Below are positions 17,709 to 26,374 of a DNA stretch of 46,262 bases, piece by piece (the stretch's first letter is position 1; each line of letters starts with the position of its first letter). The DNA comes from Mucilaginibacter sp. Its GTDB lineage: Bacteria; Bacteroidota; Bacteroidia; Sphingobacteriales; Sphingobacteriaceae. Below the pieces are notes generated by a model. It was not told the DNA's origin. It saw only the letters and a list, made by a program, of their open reading frames with translations, and did no database searches. Made by a program: the position numbers and the translations under genes. The stretch lies in the NCBI GenBank assembly GCA_025352225.1, contig JANXTT010000005.1, positions 1 through 46,262 on the forward strand, read 5' to 3'.

Positions 17709-18428
17709 TTATTCTTTGTGAACGTCCTTGAATTTAAGCATGTCCATAAGGCGTTGTTCCTTTGGGTTGTCGAACCCACAAGTCGTTTTAAATTCTTTTG
17801 GATTTTCGTAAGTTCCGAACATCATATCCCACCAAACTATGTCGCCATAATTATTGGTGTGTTTGTTGTATTCATGATGTATTCTATGCATTTCAGGTCT
17901 TTGAAAAATATAACCAATCCATTGAGGAGTCTTCACATTTGTATGGTAGAAAAATTCGCCAAGTGCCGTACAAAGTGTATAAATCCCGCCTGCTTGTAAA
18001 CTAAGTCCGAGTACGGAATAAACAAGTAAACTTCCAATAATCGAGTTCACTGTCATTTCTAAAGGATGCTTGTAAAAAGAAGTAATAACTTCAATGCGTT
18101 GTGGGCTATGATGTATTTGATGAAAGCGAGTCCATAGAAAGTCAACCGTATGACGCCACCTATGCCACCAGTAAAAAATAAAAGTTGCGATAAAGTAAGC
18201 AACAAGTCCACCCAGATAGGGGTTTACTGCCTTTGAAAGGTGAAATAGTGCATATGCGGAAAACCATTTTTCCCAAGTTAACCCGGCAAGAGTTACTACG
18301 CCAAGTTGTACAAAGTTCACGGCCAAAACTCTAATTGTCCAGGTCGGCACTTCAGGAAGTTTCCAACCTGGGATTAATCTTTCTAAAATAAAGCACAGTC
18401 CAAATACTATAAAAATTATGGTCAACAT
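17709..18428 (-). CDS. Sterol desaturase / fatty acid hydroxylase family protein
   Basis: A 239-residue integral membrane di-iron enzyme. The three histidine clusters are present in order: HRWRH (residues about 89-93), HQIHH (about 103-107) and HRIHHEYNKH (about 181-190). At least four hydrophobic segments occur (for example LTIIFIVFGLCFILE and VAYFIATFIFYWW). Members hydroxylate or desaturate lipids using oxygen; the substrate here is unknown (carotenoid, fatty acid and sterol are all possible). It stands alone: gene remnants lie on its downstream side and a nested inverted repeat upstream, so acquisition by transfer is plausible. No carotenoid genes are adjacent. Confidence 0.88.
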   Translation of the reverse strand: MLTIIFIVFGLCFILERLIPGWKLPEVPTWTIRVLAVNFVQLGVVTLAGLTWEKWFSAYALFHLSKAVNPYLGGLVAYFIATFIFYWWHRWRHTVDFLWTRFHQIHHSPQRIEVITSFYKHPLEMTVNSIIGSLLVYSVLGLSLQAGGIYTLCTALGEFFYHTNVKTPQWIGYIFQRPEMHRIHHEYNKHTNNYGDIVWWDMMFGTYENPKEFKTTCGFDNPKEQRLMDMLKFKDVHKE

Positions 18429-18759
18429 ATTTGTGCCGGTTCTCGGTTTTTTTGAAATGGAAAATGACTACTTAGTTTACGCAATAAATATAGAATTTAA
18501 TTCACAAACATCCTACAGGCGTGTTCTTACACGTAAACAGCCGCCATCCCTAAGCCAGTAGGTTGGTTTAATATTGAGCGTTTGACAGGTAAGTGACCAC
18601 AACGGCGATTATATCGCCTTTGTATTTTAGTGGTCATAACAACACAATTGTTAATACCTTAACACAATTTAACATATTATAATTAGGATAAATTAAATTA
18701 TGAGCTTTCTTTGTAACAAAGGCCTTGTTTTTCTACTTATCACAATTGCAATCTTCTAA
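18429..18759. other. Divergent intergenic region with nested inverted repeat
   Basis: It separates the hydroxylase from the DUF5686 gene and should contain both promoters. The middle part is less AT-rich than its flanks and holds a small hairpin CGTG-TTCTTA-CACG near 18520 and the nested repeat at 18594-18636. I see no gene. Confidence 0.5.
18594..18636. repeat. Nested inverted repeat
   Basis: Outer arms TGACCAC (18594-18600) and GTGGTCA (18630-18636) enclose an inner hairpin GGCGAT-TAT-ATCGCC (18604-18618). Two nested perfect arms in a short space are unlikely by chance. There is no T tract, so it is not a simple terminator. It could be an operator, a recombination site or an element scar. 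Confidence 0.5.
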
Positions 18760-21216
18760 ATGAGACACTTTTTAATAACCTTAGCACTTGCTTTTTTAAG
18801 TTTTGGGTCGTTAGCGCAATCGGTAAGTGTTAGCGGTACCATAACCGACCAAAACAAAAACCCTATACCCTATGCAAGTGTCTACATAAAAAACACCACT
18901 AAAGGCACATCTGCAAACAGCGAAGGTAAGTATCAATTACACCTAAGCCCGGGGCAATACGAGGTGTTATTTAAAGCTATAGGCTATCACCAGGAAAGTC
19001 GTAAACTGGATATTTCGGAGAATCAAACACTTAATATTTCACTTATCTTTGAAGCCTACCAGCTTAAAGGTGTAACTATCGGCGGGGGTAAAGATCCCGC
19101 ATACGCTATTATCCGTAAGGCTATAAAAAATCGCCCCTTATATTTAAAGCAAGTAAATGCCTACAATTGTGAGGTTTACATTAAAGGGATGCAAAAACTA
19201 TTGAATGCGCCTAAAAAATTCTTAGGTGCTGATATAGACAAGGTAGCGCGTGAAAACGGCCTCGACTCTAACCGCAGGGGGATAATTTACCTTTCGGAAT
19301 CTCAATCTAAACTTACCTTTGCCCAACCTGATAAGGTGCACGAAGAGATGATCTCGTCCAAAGTATCTGGCCGTAACAATGCCTTTAGCTTTAACCGGGC
19401 ATCAGATATTAAGGTCGACTTTTACGAGAACCTGCAGCATTACGAGGGGATAAGTAACCGCCCGCTTGTTTCTCCAATTGCCGATAAAGCTTTATCCTTT
19501 TACAACTATAAATTACTTGGTACCACAGTAGAGAATGGCGAAACAATTAATAAGATACAAGTTATACCTAAACGGCCATACGATCCCGCATTTGAGGGTG
19601 CCATATATATAATTAAAGATAGCTGGCGTATTTATAGCGTTGATCTATATATTACAAAAAAAGCCAGTATCAATTTTGTCGATACCTTAAGGGTCAATCA
19701 GCAGTTTCTTTCTGTCAATAAAAATATATGGATGCCATCTGCCATAAAGTTTGATTTTGTAGGCGGCGTATTTGGGTTTCGTTTTAGCGGATACTATATT
19801 GCGATATATAAAAATTATGACCTCAACCCTGCGATAAAAAAAGGCGACTTTAACGTAGTATTGCGCATAACCAAAGAGGTTAATAAAAAAGATTCTGTCT
19901 ACTGGGTAGATGCCAGGCCAATACCATTAACCAGCGAAGAAGTTATAGATTATCGCAAAAAGGAGGTGCTTGCAAAAAAACGCCAGTCAAAATCTTATCT
20001 CGATTCCATTGACCATATTAACAATCAATTCAAATTAAAAAGAATGTTATTGGGCCGGGGGTACAATCATAGTAATAGGTTTAAAAAGGAGTATTATCAT
20101 TTCGGTTCTATAGCAAACTCCATGCTTTACAATACGGTTGAAGGTTTTGCTATTGATTATGATGCGTCGTACTCCCGGCAGATCGACAGTTTAAATAATA
20201 GCTACCTACATCTTGGCGGAAAAATACGTTATGGATTTTCGAGCCGGGCGGTACATGGTAGTATAAATGGTGATATACCTATAAATAAAACATTTTTGAG
20301 CTTCAATATCGGGACAGATGTTTTAGATATGAACGATCAGCGTCCTTTTGGTTTGGGAGTTAACACATATTATAGTCTTTTTGAACGGCAAAATTTCCAA
20401 AAATTTTACGAAAAGCAATTTATAGACCTGTCCCTCTCTCGAAGAATAATAGGGGGCTGGCAAGCTACCTTATCTTTTGAACTAGCTAACCGTAATTGGT
20501 TATCAAACACATCTAATTATTCGTTTTTTTACAATGATAGCAGGCAATTTACAGCCAACAACCCCATTCATCCCGAAGGCAATCAACCCTTGTTTAATAA
20601 CAGCAGCGCATTTAAGGTAAACTTGCGTACCACCTATAATTTTAGCAACCTATACGAAACCTATCCAACAGGGCGATATTATATACCGTCTAAATACCCG
20701 GTTGTGGGTTTAAATTATACTAAAGGATTCAAAAATGTATTTGGCTCCGATGTTGATTATGACCTATTATCCGCAGATGTCACTAAAAAAGACATCAGCC
20801 TTGGGTTATATGGTAAAACATCTTTTTACATCGGTGCAGGTAAATTTTTAAATGCCAGTAAAGTTTTTTTTACAGATTATAAGCATTTTTCGGGTAATCA
20901 GCTATTGGAGTACGATCCGGGTATCAATAAATTTTTGTTGTTGGATTATTATAAGTACAGCACTAATTCCCAATATCTGGAGGCGCATCTTGAGCATAAT
21001 TTCTCGGGCTTGTTCCTTAATAAGTTGCCGCTCATCCGTAAGTTAAAATTACAGGAAATAGTAAACCTTAATTACCTGACCACCCCGGATCTTAAAAATT
21101 ATTCGGAAGCAGCGTGTGGACTTCAATATCTTTTTATCCGGCTTATGTATGGCGTGTCGTATAATAATGGCAATAAATTAAACACAGGGATTAGGTTAGG
21201 GATAGATATCAAATAA
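18760..21216 (+). CDS. DUF5686 outer-membrane protein with carboxypeptidase-like regulatory domain
   Basis: An 818-residue protein with a signal peptide ending in GSLAQ. Residues 22-105 form a CarboxypepD_reg-like beta sandwich (VSGTITDQNKNPIPYASVYI, TSANSEGKYQLHL), as in TonB-dependent receptors. The rest is DUF5686: a conserved linker (YNCEVYIKGMQKL), a central soluble part with KRPYDPAFEGAIYIIKDSWR, and a C-terminal half with alternating aromatic strands ending in GIRLGIDIK, which suggests an outer-membrane beta barrel. Function is unknown. No plug domain is seen, so it is not a classic TonB receptor. A paralog with the same layout lies at 37300-39843. It is convergent with the DUF2383 gene. 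Confidence 0.85.
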   Translation: MRHFLITLALAFLSFGSLAQSVSVSGTITDQNKNPIPYASVYIKNTTKGTSANSEGKYQLHLSPGQYEVLFKAIGYHQESRKLDISENQTLNISLIFEAYQLKGVTIGGGKDPAYAIIRKAIKNRPLYLKQVNAYNCEVYIKGMQKLLNAPKKFLGADIDKVARENGLDSNRRGIIYLSESQSKLTFAQPDKVHEEMISSKVSGRNNAFSFNRASDIKVDFYENLQHYEGISNRPLVSPIADKALSFYNYKLLGTTVENGETINKIQVIPKRPYDPAFEGAIYIIKDSWRIYSVDLYITKKASINFVDTLRVNQQFLSVNKNIWMPSAIKFDFVGGVFGFRFSGYYIAIYKNYDLNPAIKKGDFNVVLRITKEVNKKDSVYWVDARPIPLTSEEVIDYRKKEVLAKKRQSKSYLDSIDHINNQFKLKRMLLGRGYNHSNRFKKEYYHFGSIANSMLYNTVEGFAIDYDASYSRQIDSLNNSYLHLGGKIRYGFSSRAVHGSINGDIPINKTFLSFNIGTDVLDMNDQRPFGLGVNTYYSLFERQNFQKFYEKQFIDLSLSRRIIGGWQATLSFELANRNWLSNTSNYSFFYNDSRQFTANNPIHPEGNQPLFNNSSAFKVNLRTTYNFSNLYETYPTGRYYIPSKYPVVGLNYTKGFKNVFGSDVDYDLLSADVTKKDISLGLYGKTSFYIGAGKFLNASKVFFTDYKHFSGNQLLEYDPGINKFLLLDYYKYSTNSQYLEAHLEHNFSGLFLNKLPLIRKLKLQEIVNLNYLTTPDLKNYSEAACGLQYLFIRLMYGVSYNNGNKLNTGIRLGIDIK

Positions 21217-21259
21217 AAAAAGCGGCCGTTAATATCGTAATCACGATATTAACGGCCGC
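21214..21259 (-). terminator. Strong terminator between convergent genes
   Basis: Arms GCGGCCGTTAATATCGT (21222-21238) and its exact reverse complement (21243-21259) with a 4-base loop make a perfect 17-bp stem. A T tract follows only on the minus strand, so it mainly serves the DUF2383 gene that stops at 21275. It may also stop rightward transcripts of the DUF5686 gene. Confidence 0.88.
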
Positions 21260-21274
21260 CGATCTATAAAATGC

Positions 21275-21733
21275 TTAAGCATGTGCCAAATCGCGCAATG
21301 CCTTGATCTCGTTGTGAGCTGTAAGTAAGATCTGCTGCTGGCGAGAAACTATTTCTCTCAAAAACGATGGCAGCTCTTCATCTTCCAATGCTTCTTTATA
21401 AGCAGCTTTAGCCGCATCTTCGCCTCTTTCGCAATTAGACAGAACCGCTTTACGGTCATGGCCCGTAAATACAGCTTTAACATCCATCCAGGCACGATAA
21501 ATTTTGCCGCTATTGGTGGTGCCGGTTGCCATATCTTCGCCCAAAGCCTGAACTTCGGTACCTAATTCCATTTTAAACATGTGGCTTTCGCCAATCAAAC
21601 GGGTAAAAAGCGGCTTCAAATCGGCATCTTCTGGGGCTGTTTCTTTTAGCGCGCGCTGATAGCCTTCAATACGGTCATTATTGATCTGAATCAGATCATT
21701 CAAAATATCAAGTGTTACTTCTTTGGTTTCCAT
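21275..21733 (-). CDS. PA2169-family four-helix-bundle protein (DUF2383)
   Basis: 152 residues from the ATG at 21733, which begins METKEVTLDILNDLIQINND, the usual family start. An upstream in-frame extension to 21778 is hydrophobic and unlike the family, so I left it out. The protein is all-helical with ferritin-like features: NDRIEGYQRALKE, LIGESHMFKMEL and CERGEDAAKAAYKEALED carry the conserved acidic residues. Family members are stress or stationary-phase proteins of unclear role. It is monocistronic, with its own strong terminator and a divergent MFS transporter upstream. Confidence 0.87.
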   Translation of the reverse strand: METKEVTLDILNDLIQINNDRIEGYQRALKETAPEDADLKPLFTRLIGESHMFKMELGTEVQALGEDMATGTTNSGKIYRAWMDVKAVFTGHDRKAVLSNCERGEDAAKAAYKEALEDEELPSFLREIVSRQQQILLTAHNEIKALRDLAHA

Positions 21734-21900
21734 GGTAGTTTTTAATTTGTTATATAAGTACAACCAATAAAAAAACATAGTGTTTTAGTTAATTTTTTTA
21801 ATTTCAAATATTCAATCTCGTTTAGGGTAAACTTAATCGTAAAGTCAAAAAATCAAGCCATAATCATATTTATATAAGTAATTGCAGTTATTTGCACTAA

Positions 21901-23103
21901 ATGGCCAATACTCCTATAAACGCAAAGGCACACCTTACGCCAATTACCCTTTGGGTTATGACCATCGCCACCGGCTTAGTTGTGGCTAACCTTTATTATA
22001 ATCAGCCGTTACTTGTTGATATTGCCCATACCTTTAAGGTGAGTAACGCGCAGGTCGGCTTTGTATCCATGCTTACGCAGATAGGATATGCTACAGGGAT
22101 GTTTTTTATGGTGCCTTTGGCTGATATGCTTAAACGCAAAAAGTTGATGATGCTTGATTTTATATTGATCATCATTTCGTTATTGATGGCGGCCTACGCA
22201 CCTAATATTAGCGTACTAATCGTCGCCAGTTTTTTGATAGGCGCGTCTTCAATGATACCGCAGATGCTTTTACCAATGGCGGCCCACCTGGCCGAACCTC
22301 ATAACCGGGGCAAAACCGTTGGCTTTGTAATGAGCGGCTTGTTGATCGGAATTTTATTGTCGCGGACTATAAGCGGGTTTGTAGGGGCTCATTTTGGATG
22401 GCGCGCTATGTTTTTAATAGCCGCGGCATTGATGCTCATCATCTGGGTATTGCTGTTTTTTTTATTACCCGAAGTTGAACCCGAATATAAAGGTAATTAT
22501 GGCACATTAATGCGTTCGTTGATACATCTCTTTAAAACAGAGCCTAAGTTGAGGCTGGCCGCTTTTAGGGGCGCGTTATGCTTTGCATGCTTTGGTGCCT
22601 TTTGGACTACGCTGAGCTTTTTATTAAAACAACCCCAGTTTAACGCGGGTAGCCAAACAGCGGGTATGTTTGGTTTAGTAGGCGCGGTGGGCGCAATGGG
22701 CGCGTCAGCAATGGGGCGCATAAGTGATAAAATAAACCCTTATAAAGTAACTACGCTAACTATTGCGCTAATTATCGTTTCATTTTTGGTGTTTATGTTT
22801 TCGAGTCATAGCATGGCAGGGTTAATAATAGGCGTTATTTTGCTCGACCTCGGTGTTCAGGCAACGCACATTTCAAATCAAACCATGATATTTGCCTTGC
22901 ATGCTAATGCCCGTAACCGGCTTAACACGGTTTATATGGTGATTTATTTTATAGGAGGGGCATTAGGAACTTATTTAGCCAGCCAACTCTGGTACCAATA
23001 CCAGTGGACAGGTGTATGCATTATCGGACTCACCTTGTCTGCTATAGTGCTTATTGTGCACTTGTTAAGCCGCCGTATTTTGGCCGATAGCAAGCAGGTT
23101 TAA
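21901..23103 (+). CDS. Major facilitator superfamily transporter
   Basis: A 400-residue polytopic membrane protein with about 12 hydrophobic segments. The motif-A-like loop between helices 2 and 3 reads PLADMLKRKKLMMLD, and the matching loop in the second half reads GRISDKINPYKV. The N-terminal YYNQPLLVDIAHTF segment is typical of the drug/sugar efflux branch of MFS in Bacteroidota and proteobacteria. Substrate unknown. It is divergent from the DUF2383 gene across about 165 bp. ATTTGCACTAA directly precedes the ATG, which would leave a very short leader if the TTTG is part of a -7 box. Confidence 0.9.
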   Translation: MANTPINAKAHLTPITLWVMTIATGLVVANLYYNQPLLVDIAHTFKVSNAQVGFVSMLTQIGYATGMFFMVPLADMLKRKKLMMLDFILIIISLLMAAYAPNISVLIVASFLIGASSMIPQMLLPMAAHLAEPHNRGKTVGFVMSGLLIGILLSRTISGFVGAHFGWRAMFLIAAALMLIIWVLLFFLLPEVEPEYKGNYGTLMRSLIHLFKTEPKLRLAAFRGALCFACFGAFWTTLSFLLKQPQFNAGSQTAGMFGLVGAVGAMGASAMGRISDKINPYKVTTLTIALIIVSFLVFMFSSHSMAGLIIGVILLDLGVQATHISNQTMIFALHANARNRLNTVYMVIYFIGGALGTYLASQLWYQYQWTGVCIIGLTLSAIVLIVHLLSRRILADSKQV

Positions 23104-23283
23104 TTTGTGTTGACCCTTACACCCGACAGGTTGTAGTTTTAATAGAACTATTTAGTAGTCATAAAATATATTTCGAGCATTTTCCACATAAAAAAATCTG
23201 CATTTGTAAGTTTATACGTAATTGTTGAAAATAATTATTCGCAGATAATTAGTTTGGCATTTAATTGGTAAATAGTTTATCAA

Positions 23284-23484
23284 ATGATGCAAATGGTAAC
23301 TAAGGAAATTATACCAGGAAACGAGGAAGAGAAGGAGTGGGAAGACCCCATCAATCCGCGGGAACCATCAGATGAGCGCGACAAAGAACAAATTTTACGT
23401 CAGTATAAAGAGGCAAAGCGGAGAAAAGATAACCTGACAGAAAAAGACCATATAGATAAACAAAAAAAAGAGATTAAGAAATAA
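23284..23484 (+). CDS. Small highly charged protein
   Basis: A 66-residue protein, almost half Lys/Arg/Glu/Asp, with EEEKEWEDPINPREPSDERD then ILRQYKEAKRRKDNLTEKDH. It has no signal peptide and no hydrophobic core; it is probably a disordered or single-helix cytoplasmic protein. The start may be the ATG at 23284 or at 23293. A second small gene begins 25 bp after its stop, so the two are probably co-transcribed. I do not recognise it. Confidence 0.6.
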   Translation: MMQMVTKEIIPGNEEEKEWEDPINPREPSDERDKEQILRQYKEAKRRKDNLTEKDHIDKQKKEIKK

Positions 23485-23509
23485 AGCATTCAACCTTAAA
23501 CATTTACCT

Positions 23510-23674
23510 ATGAAAACCTACAAACAAACAACCGTAAGCAAATTGGTTGACCGCTTTGACAACGAGTTGCGTACCATTATTATGAATGATTTAAAAGCAA
23601 TAAAAGCCGCTAAAAATCAACTAGTAACCAGCATCCAACAGGGTCTTGAGCAAGATAAATTATCTGCCGCCTGA
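23510..23674 (+). CDS. 54-residue small protein with a paralog in this window
   Basis: The ATG at 23510 opens a 54-codon frame: KLVDRFDNELRTIIMNDLKA is followed by IKAAKNQLVTSIQQGLEQDK. It is predicted as two amphipathic helices without membrane segments. The core (RFDxEL..II..DL.A.K) matches a 58-residue frame on the other strand at 39908-40084. That match between distant loci strongly supports both as real genes of one small-protein family. It lies 25 bp downstream of the charged 66-residue gene and is followed by a terminator hairpin at 23710. Function unknown. Confidence 0.65.
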   Translation: MKTYKQTTVSKLVDRFDNELRTIIMNDLKAIKAAKNQLVTSIQQGLEQDKLSAA

Positions 23675-23709
23675 TCTATCATATATATATTTCATCTACC
23701 TATGAACAT

Positions 23710-23734
23710 AAATCCTGGCCATAAGCCGGGATTT
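23710..23734. terminator. Hairpin between convergent small-protein gene and lpxB
   Basis: AAATCCTGGC (23710-23719) and GCCGGGATTT (23725-23734) pair with one G-U wobble around a 5-base loop. It overlaps the lpxB stop codon at 23733-23735. T tracts are poor on both sides, so termination strength is uncertain. Confidence 0.5.
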
Positions 23735-24845
23735 ACTGCTTTTGAGCATATTGAATAATCAAGCCTGCCGTTTTTGCAGATGCACCGGCACTGCCCATCC
23801 TTATATCCAGTTCATTGTAATTCTGCAGCATAGCCGTACGATACGCAGCATCGTGTAAAAGCAGATCCAATTCCGTCTTTACCGTTTCCGTAGTATAATC
23901 GCCTTGTATTAACTCTTTAACAACCAGCTTATCCATAATTAAATTAACCAACGATATAAACCTGATCTGTATTAAGGCCCGGGCAATGCCTATGGTAATG
24001 GCATTGCCCTTATATACTACCACCTGCGGTACATGGAACATAGCAGTTTCTAAAGTGGCCGTGCCGGATGCCACAATTGCCGCATGGGCATTTTGAAGCA
24101 AGTCGTAAGTGCAGTTAAACAGTACAGGGATGGCATTCCCTTCAATAAACTGCTTGTAAAAATCCAGGTTAAATGAGGGTGCGCCAGCAATTATAAATTG
24201 ATAATCCGGAAACTGATCAACCATGGCAACCATATCCGGCAATAGGTAAGTGATCTCTTGTTTACGGCTACCGGGCAACAATGCAATAATTGGTTTATCC
24301 GAAAGTTGATTGTTTTGGAAAAAATTTTGATCGGGCAGGAACGCGGAAACAGCATCAAGCAATGGGTTACCTACATAATCCACCTTCATGTCCCACTTTT
24401 TGTAAAAATCTACCTCAAAAGGTAAAATACAAAACATATGATCAACAACTTTTTTGATCTTTAGTACCCGCTTCTGGTTCCAGGCCCAAACCTTTGGCGA
24501 TATATAATAACAAACCAATATGTTGTTAGCCTTAGCAAAATCAGCTATCTTAAGGTTAAACCCCGGAAAGTCAATCAAAACCAGCACATCTGGTTTCCAG
24601 GTCAAAATATCCTGTTTGCAAAATTTGAGGTTATTTAAAATGGTACGCAAATTAAAAACAACCTCCACAAAACCCATAAATGCCATGTCGGCATAATGTT
24701 TTATCAATTCGCCACCTTCGGCTTTCATCAGGTCGCCACCAAAATATCTAAATGCTGCATGGGTGTCGCGTTCTTTGAGGGCCCTCATCAGGTTTGCACC
24801 ATGTAAATCGCCCGAGGCTTCGCCTGCAATCAGGTAATATCGCAT
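23733..24845 (-). CDS. lpxB: Lipid-A-disaccharide synthase
   Basis: 370 residues, the usual LpxB length. It condenses UDP-2,3-diacylglucosamine with lipid X to form the lipid A disaccharide at the inner membrane, a core step of LPS synthesis. Diagnostic segments are the N-terminal YLIAGEASGDLHGANLM, YADMAFMGFVEV, VLIDFPGFNLKIADFAK, YYISPKVWAWNQKRV and, in the second GT-B half, LLPGSRKQEI and ASGTATLETAMFHVPQVVVY. A small membrane protein gene lies two bases upstream in the same direction, so the two probably form one operon. In this window surE is also nearby on the same strand but is separated by two opposite-strand paralogs. Confidence 0.97.
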   Translation of the reverse strand: MRYYLIAGEASGDLHGANLMRALKERDTHAAFRYFGGDLMKAEGGELIKHYADMAFMGFVEVVFNLRTILNNLKFCKQDILTWKPDVLVLIDFPGFNLKIADFAKANNILVCYYISPKVWAWNQKRVLKIKKVVDHMFCILPFEVDFYKKWDMKVDYVGNPLLDAVSAFLPDQNFFQNNQLSDKPIIALLPGSRKQEITYLLPDMVAMVDQFPDYQFIIAGAPSFNLDFYKQFIEGNAIPVLFNCTYDLLQNAHAAIVASGTATLETAMFHVPQVVVYKGNAITIGIARALIQIRFISLVNLIMDKLVVKELIQGDYTTETVKTELDLLLHDAAYRTAMLQNYNELDIRMGSAGASAKTAGLIIQYAQKQ

Positions 24846-24847
24846 CT

Positions 24848-25108
24848 TTAAATTTTAAGCTTTATCATAAAAATCGCCATAGTAAAAACAAAAGTCATTA
24901 TCATAACTGCGCCTGCAGCAGTAATATTTTCTTTTTTTATAAAATAACGAAGAATAAACAAGTTAACCGCTATAGAAATTAAATATGGAATACTGGGGTT
25001 GTAAAATACAGTTATTCCTTTAAATAGCACATCAAAAAACAACCATGTTATAGCCGGGAAAACAACCCCGCATAACAATCCAGTTACAAATTGAACCTTA
25101 TTAAACAT
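24848..25108 (-). CDS. Small membrane protein upstream of lpxB
   Basis: 86 residues with three predicted transmembrane helices (VTGLLCGVVFPAITWLFF, PYLISIAVNLFILRYFI, AVMIMTFVFTMAIFMI). Its stop is two bases before the lpxB start, so translation is probably coupled. No family is recognised. A link to envelope lipid synthesis is suggested only by position. Confidence 0.75.
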   Translation of the reverse strand: MFNKVQFVTGLLCGVVFPAITWLFFDVLFKGITVFYNPSIPYLISIAVNLFILRYFIKKENITAAGAVMIMTFVFTMAIFMIKLKI

Positions 25109-25160
25109 ATACAGTCAAAAGTATTAGAATTTACAAACCTAATATTAAACAATTTCAAAA

Positions 25161-25718
25161 ATGAAAAAGCTTTTACTTATTCTAATAACCACGGTGCTGG
25201 GTACCTCGTTATTTGCACAAAAGATTGTCCCTGCAATTACTGGTAACTCTGTTTTAAACTATACCACATCGCAAAACGGGCAAGATATCCCCCTCGTTTT
25301 AACAATAACCAACTTTGGCGATCCCATAAAAATGGATTGGAACATGGACGGTATAGGTTCAGGTTCTTATGAGATGTCGGCAAAATCATTGCAAAGCGGA
25401 AAATCGACCCCTGCAAGCACCCCGGCCGCTGATGAACTTACTCGTTTAGCTAGTTATCAAACCTTTGCATGTATTTCAAAAGACGCTTTTAATAGTATGA
25501 TTAAAAATAACACGTTTGAATACGATGATCTTAAATTCAGTGTTAAAGCAGATGCTGCACCCTTTACGGTTGATAATAAACAACTTGATGTAATACATGC
25601 TATAGCGACCAATGGTAAGGGGGAGCTGTGGATATTAAATAATGCTGGTTTTCCATTAATATGCAAATCAAAAGATAGCGCGCATGGCATGGATCTAACT
25701 CTGGTTAGCATCCAATAA
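25161..25718 (+). CDS. Secreted protein, first of a tandem paralogous pair
   Basis: 185 residues with a signal peptide (MKKLLLILITTVLGTSLFAQ). The mature protein shares most of its landmarks with the next gene: VP.I..N.VLNY, GQ.IPL.LTI, DP..M.W, G.G.GS.EMSAK, FACIS, FEY, KFSVKADAAPF and, near the C-terminus, NGKGELWILNNAGFPLICK. It is mainly beta-rich and probably periplasmic. I do not recognise the family and see no catalytic motif. The gene lies 52 bp from the divergent small membrane protein gene, so a compact shared promoter region is likely. Confidence 0.75.
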   Translation: MKKLLLILITTVLGTSLFAQKIVPAITGNSVLNYTTSQNGQDIPLVLTITNFGDPIKMDWNMDGIGSGSYEMSAKSLQSGKSTPASTPAADELTRLASYQTFACISKDAFNSMIKNNTFEYDDLKFSVKADAAPFTVDNKQLDVIHAIATNGKGELWILNNAGFPLICKSKDSAHGMDLTLVSIQ

Positions 25719-25806
25719 CTTTCGTACTAGCTAGTTTAGTGGTGATCAGCGTAAATGGGATTTCATTTCTGTTTTATTTTAAGGAAAATAATGCTACTTT
25801 TAAAAC

Positions 25807-26373
25807 ATGAAGAATATCTGCCTAATCGCCCTCACATTGATAGTAAGCCATGTTGTAATGGCCCAAAAGTATGTACCGAAAATTATTGTAAATACGGTAC
25901 TTAATTATAATGTTGTAGCGACGTCTACTGGGCAACAGATTCCGTTAACATTAACCATATTAAATTTAAACGACCCTGTAAGAATGAAATGGGGTATCCC
26001 TGGTTTGGGAACGGGTACGTTTGAAATTTCAGCAAAAGGTGTTGAAAGTGCAACCAAAATGTATTTAAGCGAACCCGCGCCCGACGATGTTACCAAATTA
26101 AAAGATAATGAATCCATAATGGTGATCTCTAAAGCTCAATACAAGGCCCTTATTCAAAGCCAGGCATTTGAGCTTAACGGTGCCAAATTTATAGTAAAAA
26201 CAGAGGCGGTACCTTATAAAATCAATGATAAAGAGGCCGATGTTATCCATTCGGTATCAGCTAACGGCAAGGTTGAAATGTGGATTTTAAACAATCCCGA
26301 TTTTCCATTAATCTGCAAATTAACAGGAAATCCACAAGGGATAGACCTTGATCTTACCACGCTTAAAGAATAA
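25807..26373 (+). CDS. Secreted protein, second of a tandem paralogous pair
   Basis: 188 residues with a signal peptide (MKNICLIALTLIVSHVVMAQ). It aligns end to end with the preceding protein, at over 40 percent identity by eye, with the best matches at NTVLNY, GQQIPLTLTI, GTGTFEISAK and NGKVEMWILNNPDFPLICK. The tandem duplication has diverged enough to suggest separate roles or partners. An 88-bp gap separates the two, so co-transcription is possible but not certain. Its stop is one base from the convergent surE stop. Confidence 0.75.
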   Translation: MKNICLIALTLIVSHVVMAQKYVPKIIVNTVLNYNVVATSTGQQIPLTLTILNLNDPVRMKWGIPGLGTGTFEISAKGVESATKMYLSEPAPDDVTKLKDNESIMVISKAQYKALIQSQAFELNGAKFIVKTEAVPYKINDKEADVIHSVSANGKVEMWILNNPDFPLICKLTGNPQGIDLDLTTLKE

Positions 26374-26374
26374 G

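Noticed and set aside
18510..18640. Integron attC site upstream of the hydroxylase gene
   Set aside because: Hairpins are present, but I could not find the RYYYAAC/GTTRRRY core pair in the right places, and no integrase or cassette array is nearby.
23284..23674. Toxin-antitoxin pair (66 and 54 residues)
   Set aside because: Two small adjacent genes invite this idea, but neither has a known toxin fold or DNA-binding motif, and the second has a distant paralog without a partner gene.
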